From JACPSX01 sp035288405 [NCBI: bacterium] (GTDB lineage Bacteria; JACPSX01), in the NCBI GenBank assembly GCA_035288405.1, contig DATEAK010000126.1:1-5402 (forward strand): 5,402 nucleotides of DNA, given 5' to 3'. The translations under genes were made by a program, and so were the position numbers. The notes under the pieces were generated by a model. It did not search any database, was not told the origin of the DNA, and was given only the letters and a program-made list of their open reading frames with translations. Positions 1-4,495 of the stretch are shown here, one piece after another. Positions within the stretch are counted from its first letter, which is position 1; every line of letters begins with the position of its first letter.

Positions 1-1082
1 CCCGCGTAGCGCTGCTCAATGGAAACCACCACCATGCCGAAGCCGCCGGCCGCCGCGGGCACCGAGTAGACCCCCTTGATTCCCGGCAACCCCAAGGCGT
101 CCAAATCATCCCAGATGCGAGCCGAGCGGGCAATGCCGAAGAAGAGGTTCTGTTCGCAGGAGGGGTGATCGGCCATCAGAGCACTGGTCATGATCGGGTT
201 GTTGCGATGCCGGATGCATTTGATATCAACATACGGAGTGGCTGCGCCGGGCCGGCCGTAATACCCTTGAAACTCCCCAAAGGGTCCTTCCTCTTTGTAA
301 GCATGAGGGTAGCAAAATCCTTCCATGACGATTTCGGCCTGGGCCGGAAAACACAACCCGGTCACATCTCCTTCCACGACCTCCACCGGCCGTCCCAAAA
401 TCCCCCCGGCATATTCGTACTCGGAGATGTTCTTTGGAAATCCCATGGCCCCCACGATCAGGAACAGAGGATCCATCCCGTGCACCACGGCCACCGGCGC
501 CGGCTCGTTTTTGGACCAATGGCGCTCGATATCGAGAAGAGCATCCTTGCCCGGAGAGATGTAGAGGCCGATTTCGTGCTTGCTCTGCACCATCTGGCGG
601 TAGACCCCGAAGTTGATGCGGCCGTTCTCTGGATCCCGGGTAATCCCCATGTCCGCCGTGCCGATGTAGCGCCCGCCATCCAAGGGCCAGAACTTGGGAA
701 CGGGAAATTTCAAAATATCGATGTCGTCTCCACGTAAAATGTTTTCGTTTACGGGAGCATTCTTCCCGTCCACCACTTTCGGGGGAATGCGGCGCTTGTA
801 GAGATCCCGAGTCCTGGTAATCATTTCCATCAAGGGGAGCCCCGTGGGCATGCGCAGGGCCAGAGCAATCCGGTTCAGGCTCGATCCCACAACATTGGAA
901 AGGACCCTGTACTTCGGGTCATGGTCCTTGATTTTCTCAAACAACAGGGCGGGGCTGCCTTCCCGTTTGCCCACCATGTACGTGAGAGCCCCGATCTCTT
1001 CGTCCCAGTTGATTTCTTCCTGAACCCGTTGCAGTTCCCCGATCTCTTCAACCTTCTTGAGCCATTCCCGCAAATCCGTCAT
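1..1082 (-). CDS. UbiD-family prenylated-FMN (de)carboxylase, C-terminus cut by window edge
   Basis: The reading frame is open from the ATG at 1080-1082 to the left edge, giving 360 residues (positions 3-1082) beginning MTDLREWLKKVEEIGELQRV. UbiD-family enzymes are usually about 450-500 residues, so roughly the last 100 are missing. They reversibly decarboxylate aromatic or alpha,beta-unsaturated acids using prenylated FMN made by a UbiX partner, which is not visible here. Supporting motifs: Asn157 and Arg162 in NFGVYR match the cofactor-contacting Asn and catalytic Arg of fungal Fdc1, and EGPFGE (265-270) supplies the two catalytic glutamates Glu265 and Glu270; all keep the family spacing. 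Glu250 probably matches the metal-ligand Glu. An ungapped alignment from memory puts Tyr174 where many members have a metal-ligand His. AAGGAG lies 5 bases before the ATG and supports the start. It is the last visible gene, 43 bases after a DUF35 gene. The family is secure; the substrate and reaction direction (carboxylase or decarboxylase) are unknown. Confidence 0.93.
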   Translation of the reverse strand, partial: MTDLREWLKKVEEIGELQRVQEEINWDEEIGALTYMVGKREGSPALLFEKIKDHDPKYRVLSNVVGSSLNRIALALRMPTGLPLMEMITRTRDLYKRRIPPKVVDGKNAPVNENILRGDDIDILKFPVPKFWPLDGGRYIGTADMGITRDPENGRINFGVYRQMVQSKHEIGLYISPGKDALLDIERHWSKNEPAPVAVVHGMDPLFLIVGAMGFPKNISEYEYAGGILGRPVEVVEGDVTGLCFPAQAEIVMEGFCYPHAYKEEGPFGEFQGYYGRPGAATPYVDIKCIRHRNNPIMTSALMADHPSCEQNLFFGIARSARIWDDLDALGLPGIKGVYSVPAAAGGFGMVVVSIEQRYA

Positions 1083-1087
1083 GATGT

Positions 1088-1093
1088 CTCCTT
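1088..1093 (-). promoter_or_regulatory. Ribosome binding site of the UbiD-family gene
   Basis: On the minus strand AAGGAG is followed by 5 bases (ACATC) and then ATG. This fixes the start of the UbiD-like protein. The rest of the 43-base gap after the DUF35 stop shows no hairpin or promoter-like element that I can support. Confidence 0.75.
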
Positions 1094-1125
1094 AAACTCG
1101 TTTCCTCGCTCTTAGCTATCGCTTC

Positions 1126-1578
1126 CTAGTCTTCTACAGGCTTCCACATGAATCCGTACATCCAGTTGCCGTTGGGCTCCCGCCTCAACTTTCGCGTGAC
1201 CATCTTGACCTTCATGCCGTCTCTGACCTCTTCCGGTTGGCAGTCCACGAGCTCCGTGGGACCGATATAGATCCCCTCCTTCAGCTTGACCATGGCGAAG
1301 ATCCGGGTATCCCCGTACATCTCGTAGCCGTGCATGGGCTGCAGGGGAAACCTCTTGGACTCCGGGTGGTGGACGAAGAGTTCCCCCTCATGGCTGAACT
1401 CGTAGTCTTCCAGATCGCGGGAGTTACACTTCCCGCACACGCCGCTTTCACGACTGGGCCACCAGAGCTGCCCGCAGCTCTTGCAGCGGGAACCCACGAG
1501 GCGATACCTTTCATCTTTCTGGCGCCACTTTTTCGTGGTTCTCAGAACCCCCACTCTGTATATAGGCTCAGGAAACAT
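1126..1578 (-). CDS. DUF35 zinc-ribbon/OB-fold protein, acyl-CoA-binding partner of a thiolase-fold enzyme
   Basis: A complete 150-residue protein. Residues 32-51 form a rubredoxin-like zinc ribbon with Cys32-x2-Cys35 and Cys48-x2-Cys51. The remainder fits an OB fold and ends in the DUF35-typical strand pattern 'DGMKVKMVTRKLR...YGFMWKP'. Family members are small partners of thiolase-fold enzymes: PhlB in the phloroglucinol acyltransferase, BbsA in benzoylsuccinyl-CoA thiolase, the DUF35 part of ChsH2 with the Ltp2 aldolase, and the archaeal thiolase/HMG-CoA synthase complex, where DUF35 forms a shared CoA site. It lies directly downstream of the full-length thiolase gene, its likely partner, but a 123-base gap with a dispersed repeat separates them. 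The ATG start has a strong AGGAGGG six bases or fewer upstream. Compared with the other DUF35 protein here (130 residues) it has about ten extra N-terminal residues and a longer tail, so the two are diverged paralogues and not a recent duplication. Confidence 0.9.
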   Translation of the reverse strand: MFPEPIYRVGVLRTTKKWRQKDERYRLVGSRCKSCGQLWWPSRESGVCGKCNSRDLEDYEFSHEGELFVHHPESKRFPLQPMHGYEMYGDTRIFAMVKLKEGIYIGPTELVDCQPEEVRDGMKVKMVTRKLRREPNGNWMYGFMWKPVED

Positions 1579-1583
1579 TTAAT

Positions 1584-1590
1584 CCCTCCT
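1584..1590 (-). promoter_or_regulatory. Ribosome binding site of the downstream DUF35 gene
   Basis: Minus-strand AGGAGGG followed by ATTAA and ATG is a near-perfect Shine-Dalgarno. It lies just past the repeat pair, so this gene carries its own initiation signal and does not depend on coupling to the thiolase stop codon about 120 bases away. Confidence 0.8.
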
Positions 1591-1598
1591 ATCGGACT

Positions 1599-1636
1599 CT
1601 CCGTTCACTCCTTCGACAAGCTCAGGGCGAACGGAG
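1599..1636. repeat. Dispersed palindromic (REP-like) repeat, copy 1
   Basis: An imperfect palindrome with a perfect 8-bp outer stem (CTCCGTTC at 1599-1606, GAACGGAG at 1629-1636) around a 22-base interior that holds CTTCGACAAGCTCAGGG. Bases 1612-1635 match the reverse complement of 1662-1685 in copy 2 at 20 of 24 positions. This word family (TTCGACAAGCTCAGG...CGAACGG) recurs as short intergenic repeats in many environmental bacterial genomes, which is recalled knowledge and not searched here. It may form a hairpin in the transcript. No U-run follows, so it is not a standard intrinsic terminator. Confidence 0.8.
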
Positions 1637-1661
1637 GAAGGCTTGAAATAATTGATCATTA

Positions 1662-1692
1662 TCCGTTCGTGGTGAGCCTGTCGAACCACGAA
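1662..1692. repeat. Dispersed palindromic (REP-like) repeat, copy 2, inverted
   Basis: It contains a perfect 8-bp stem (TTCGTGGT at 1666-1673, ACCACGAA at 1685-1692) with an 11-base loop. It is the reverse-oriented relative of copy 1. The AT-rich spacer between the two copies holds a small stem, ATAAT (1648-1652) with ATTAT (1658-1662), around TGATC. Copy 2 ends 9 bases from the stop codon of the upstream thiolase gene, so in the mRNA the hairpins lie just after that stop. Confidence 0.8.
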
Positions 1693-1701
1693 AAGGACTT
1701 T

Positions 1702-2946
1702 CTAACTCCTTCGGAGAACCATCGCAGCCGAGGATGCCATTTCCCCCTGCATACCCACGACCACGCAGACATCCGCCTTGGGAACCTGCCTCTCCCCGGC
1801 TTGCCCTCTCATCTGCACCACCGCTTCGTAAATTCCGTCCGACTGGTTCGAGCCCGAGGTGACGCCAAAACCGCCTCTGCCGCCGTCGGTACCCACCGGA
1901 AACTTGCCGTCCAGAGCCGTTTCTCCTTCGAGAATGAAATCGATGGCCTTGCCCGGCGGAGGCACCTGGGTGGCCTGCAGCGTCGGGACCAAAGAGGTAA
2001 GGTGGGACTCGAAGAGCTCGCCGAAATTCACTTCTTCGGGCCTGACTCCAGCCATCTTGTACGCTTCCTCCACGGCAAGATGACAGGCAGCGAAATCTCC
2101 CGCATCGTAAGCAGCCAGTTCTGGAACGGGATAATACATCTGGTTCGACAAAAGATGGGAATTACACTTGTAGGAAATCCCGTCCATATAGATGGGAGCG
2201 TCCGTATATTGTTTGGCCTCAGAAGCAGGAACCACGATGAAAGCCGAAGCCCCTTCCACCGGAGGCGCTCCCGGCAGTCGCTTCCAAAATTCCGGGTTGA
2301 TCTCCCCGCTGCCGGGCTCCAGCTCCCAGATGTTCATGAGATCTTCCTTAGACCGGACCGGGCAGGGGATTCCGTACAGCGCCGATTTGGGGTTGCGGTT
2401 TGCGTACCAGTACATCTGGATCCGGTAGGTGGCCAGAGCTTCCAGCACCTTGCGGGTCCCATACTTCTTGTAATACATGGCCTGAAGCAGAGTCTGCAGT
2501 TGCATGTGATCGAATCCGAGGCTGGCGTCATAGTCCGCGTCGCCGCCAATGGCGCGCTTGTCTCCGAAGTTGAGCAGGTCCCACCTCTTATCAAACCCGA
2601 CCACCAGAACCCGGTCATAACGACCGGAGGCCACCAATCCGAAAGCATCGTGAGCGGACACGCCGGCGCCCACACAGTTGGCGCACAACGCGGTCACCCC
2701 CACGGGATGAAGCCCCAGCAGATCGGAAACGACGGGTCCGATGCCGCCGGCTTCGAGGCTCGACTCCCCGTGATAATTGGCGATGACGTACTGGATGTCT
2801 TTCGGATCGAGCCCTTTCTCCACATTGGCAATGGCGTCATAAGCCGCATCGGCGACATATCTCTTCCAGGACATTCGATCGGCGTTGGCCAGGAAAGCCC
2901 GGTTCCTGGGCGTGATGCCGACTCCGGCAATTGCAACTCGTCTCAT
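1702..2946 (-). CDS. Thiolase-fold acyltransferase (PhlC/BbsB-like), full length
   Basis: A complete 414-residue protein of the thiolase superfamily, DUF35-associated branch. The N-terminal half starts MRRVAIAGVGITPRNRAFL and carries the nucleophile region ALCANCVGAG, with Cys91 as the probable acyl-accepting cysteine (Cys88 is nearby). The C-terminal half keeps family landmarks such as VVQMRGQAGERQV (376-388) and AMVLRR. The standard catalytic GHPxGATG is replaced by GVTSGSNQ (361-368), so the usual His is absent. The C-terminal CxG cysteine is also absent (GMQGEMASSAA). His59 and His147 are present at spacings from Cys91 that match active-site histidines I recall for PhlC, and Ser364 may match its C-terminal serine. 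The gene lies 17 bases after the HMG-CoA-synthase-like gene and before a DUF35 gene, the order seen in phlACB and in the archaeal thiolase complex. A role in C-acylation, deacylation or unusual thiolysis is inferred; an ordinary acetyl-CoA acetyltransferase is unlikely. Confidence 0.9.
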   Translation of the reverse strand: MRRVAIAGVGITPRNRAFLANADRMSWKRYVADAAYDAIANVEKGLDPKDIQYVIANYHGESSLEAGGIGPVVSDLLGLHPVGVTALCANCVGAGVSAHDAFGLVASGRYDRVLVVGFDKRWDLLNFGDKRAIGGDADYDASLGFDHMQLQTLLQAMYYKKYGTRKVLEALATYRIQMYWYANRNPKSALYGIPCPVRSKEDLMNIWELEPGSGEINPEFWKRLPGAPPVEGASAFIVVPASEAKQYTDAPIYMDGISYKCNSHLLSNQMYYPVPELAAYDAGDFAACHLAVEEAYKMAGVRPEEVNFGELFESHLTSLVPTLQATQVPPPGKAIDFILEGETALDGKFPVGTDGGRGGFGVTSGSNQSDGIYEAVVQMRGQAGERQVPKADVCVVVGMQGEMASSAAMVLRRS

Positions 2947-2952
2947 GTTTCG

Positions 2953-2958
2953 CCTCCC
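2953..2958 (-). promoter_or_regulatory. Ribosome binding site of the full-length thiolase gene
   Basis: Minus-strand GGGAGG followed by CGAAAC and ATG. It sits in the short gap right after the TGA of the HMG-CoA-synthase-like gene. This spacing favours translational coupling and matched amounts of the two proteins. Confidence 0.75.
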
Positions 2959-2961
2959 GGG

Positions 2962-4044
2962 TCAAATGTAGAGCGGATTCGAGTCTTGGATGTACTTGTA
3001 CTCGAACCGGCTGGAAGTCGCATAATCCACCATGGCCTTGCGCTTGTAAAGGGAATCCGCCAGTGGGATTGCGGGCCTCTTCTTCTCAATGGCAGGAGTC
3101 ACTTCAAGGCTCAAAGCATCGCTGCCGGCTCCGAAGCCGTAGGTGGCCAGCAAGATCCGTTGCTTCGGCTTGGCAGTGTCCAGAACGTGAATAAGCCCAA
3201 GCAGAGCCGAAGCGGCTCCGCAATCTCCAATCACAGGCGCAATGACCCCGGGTTCGATCTGCTCCCGCGCAAAGCCGAGCCTTTCCCCGATGCTGAACGG
3301 GGCGAACCCGAAAGGCTGCTGAAAGACCGCGTAGTCATAGTCCCGGGGCTTGAGATTCAGCTCTTTCATCAGCGCATTCGCCGCATGGCTGACGTGATCC
3401 GCGAAGCCGATCTCCCAGGCGGGATAGAGTTCTCCTCCCACCCCGATGTTCTGGATGTACCTGTCTCCCTCCACCCGGAAGAAGTCGCTCAGATCGGAAG
3501 CGTAGGAAGAGGTCCCCACAATCTCAGCAAGAGGGTCCTGCGTCCCGATGACAAACGCGGCGGCTCCGGCCGAGGCCGTATACTCGTAAAACCGACCGGG
3601 GCTGGTGTGGCGGTTCAGCGTATCCGCGCCCACAGCGAGTGCCGCTCTAGCCATTTTGGAGTTCACCAGGCCCAGGCAAATTTGCATCGCCGTGCTTCCC
3701 GATTTTCCCGAAAACTGCACGTCTCCTCCCATCACGGCGGGACCGGTTCCCAAGGCCTGGGAGAGCACGGTCATGGAAGGCTTGGAATCGTACGGATTCG
3801 TACAGGTCCCCAGAAAGAGGGCATCGATGACCTCCCGCTGAACTCCGGCATGCTCCATCGCATTCCGGGACGCCTCGATGGCCAGCGTGATCGTGTCCTC
3901 GTTGGGCTGCAAGACCGCCCTCTCGTTGACCTTGAGGACGTCCTTGATTTTGTCCAGCGAAATGTTTCTCCAGACCCGGTGGATCTCCTCGACGCTGACC
4001 CGATGATAAGGAATCGCCGCTCCGTATCCCGTTATTCCCGCCAC
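2962..4044 (-). CDS. HMG-CoA-synthase-like protein lacking the catalytic residues
   Basis: A complete 360-residue protein that aligns by eye along its length with archaeal-type HMG-CoA synthase: MAGITGYGAAIPYHRV at the start, EDTITLAIEASRNAM, SKPSMTVLSQALG, AVGADT, EYTASAGAAAFVIG, and YGFGAGSDALSL near the end. Every catalytic position I can place is changed. The acid in GSES is Cys81 (GTCT), the nucleophile in FACKAG is Gly113 (FSGKSG), the His of VFHQP is Gln242 (VFQQP), and the Asn of GNTYSGS is Asp274 (GDCGAAS). Around these sites the sequence stays family-like and the frame is intact, so this is not a decayed pseudogene. Likely roles are a structural or CoA-binding subunit of the thiolase/DUF35 complex, as PhlA is in the PhlACB acyltransferase, or new chemistry at the same fold. 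The start is GTG (4042-4044), with AAGGAG 7 bases upstream. The fold is sure, loss of synthase activity very likely, the actual role inferred. Confidence 0.9.
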   Translation of the reverse strand: MAGITGYGAAIPYHRVSVEEIHRVWRNISLDKIKDVLKVNERAVLQPNEDTITLAIEASRNAMEHAGVQREVIDALFLGTCTNPYDSKPSMTVLSQALGTGPAVMGGDVQFSGKSGSTAMQICLGLVNSKMARAALAVGADTLNRHTSPGRFYEYTASAGAAAFVIGTQDPLAEIVGTSSYASDLSDFFRVEGDRYIQNIGVGGELYPAWEIGFADHVSHAANALMKELNLKPRDYDYAVFQQPFGFAPFSIGERLGFAREQIEPGVIAPVIGDCGAASALLGLIHVLDTAKPKQRILLATYGFGAGSDALSLEVTPAIEKKRPAIPLADSLYKRKAMVDYATSSRFEYKYIQDSNPLYI

Positions 4045-4051
4045 CTTTTGT

Positions 4052-4057
4052 CTCCTT
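4052..4057 (-). promoter_or_regulatory. Ribosome binding site deciding a GTG start
   Basis: Minus-strand AAGGAG, then ACAAAAG, then GTG. No ATG is suitably placed in frame, so this site is what selects the GTG codon that begins the HMG-CoA-synthase-like protein. The 52-base gap upstream (4045-4096) shows no other signal. Confidence 0.7.
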
Positions 4058-4096
4058 ACTCCATCCTGAGTTCTTCACTGACTTCATCTTTGCACA

Positions 4097-4489
4097 TTAC
4101 CGAAGCACGCGAAAGGCTACCGCCTCCACTCCCTGGGGGTTCTTGACGACCTCGGCACGGACCGGGAGACCCGCCAGACTGTATTCCCAGATGGATTCCG
4201 GCGCCGAGAGATCAAAGTCCGGAAGAATCGCCATGCCGGACACCAGAGGCCCCTCCTCGAGTTTCACAGTGCCCTGCACAAATCGGAGGCCCATCATCCG
4301 GTGCTCTCCCGTAGAGGCAAACAGCAGGGTTCCTTTCCCGCTCACCGGCGCCCAAACCAGCCCGCCGCTTCCGCACTGCGAGCAGATGCCTTGCGGCGGA
4401 AACTGGAATGTCCCGCAGGCCTCACATTTCCGGCCCATGATCTTCCCCTGCTTGAGGTACGAGTAGAATTGGTTTACCACCGTCTCCAA
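4097..4489 (-). CDS. DUF35 zinc-ribbon/OB-fold protein, partner of the upstream thiolase-fold protein
   Basis: A complete 130-residue protein, close to the usual DUF35 length. Residues 1-20 form the N-terminal helix region (VNQFYSYLKQGKIMGRKC), followed by a zinc ribbon with Cys22-x2-Cys25 and Cys36-x2-Cys39. The OB-fold strands then run through VSGKGTLLFASTGEHRMMG and VQGTVKLEEGPLVSGM. Proteins of this family bind the CoA moiety and pair with thiolase-fold catalytic subunits. The gene begins 6 bases after the stop of the upstream thiolase-fold gene, so that protein is its most likely partner. The best start is TTG at 4487-4489, 9 bases after a GGGAGG that runs into the thiolase stop codon. 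A GTG three codons later is possible but lies too far from the Shine-Dalgarno. The extreme N-terminus is therefore less certain than the rest. Confidence 0.88.
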   Translation of the reverse strand: METVVNQFYSYLKQGKIMGRKCEACGTFQFPPQGICSQCGSGGLVWAPVSGKGTLLFASTGEHRMMGLRFVQGTVKLEEGPLVSGMAILPDFDLSAPESIWEYSLAGLPVRAEVVKNPQGVEAVAFRVLR

Positions 4490-4495
4490 GAGACT

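Noticed and set aside
165-737. A 190-codon open frame on the plus strand.
   Set aside because: It is antisense to the UbiD gene, whose catalytic motifs are all in the minus-strand frame. The plus-strand product is unrecognisable.
1599-1692. An intrinsic transcription terminator splitting the operon.
   Set aside because: Hairpins are present, but on the minus transcript neither is followed by a U-run, and the next gene has no visible promoter.
1599-1692. A CRISPR array.
   Set aside because: There are only two units, in inverted and not direct orientation, each self-palindromic, and no regular spacers.
2962-4044. A functional mevalonate-pathway HMG-CoA synthase or a FabH-type ketosynthase III.
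   Set aside because: The overall match is to HMG-CoA synthase and not FabH, but the nucleophile Cys and the partner Glu, His and Asn are all replaced, so the standard activity is not supported.
1237-4146. A 969-codon open frame on the plus strand.
   Set aside because: It lies antisense to three well-recognised genes and runs through the repeat gap. Its protein shows no family motif, has no fitting domain order, and is explained by codon bias of the GC-rich opposite strand.
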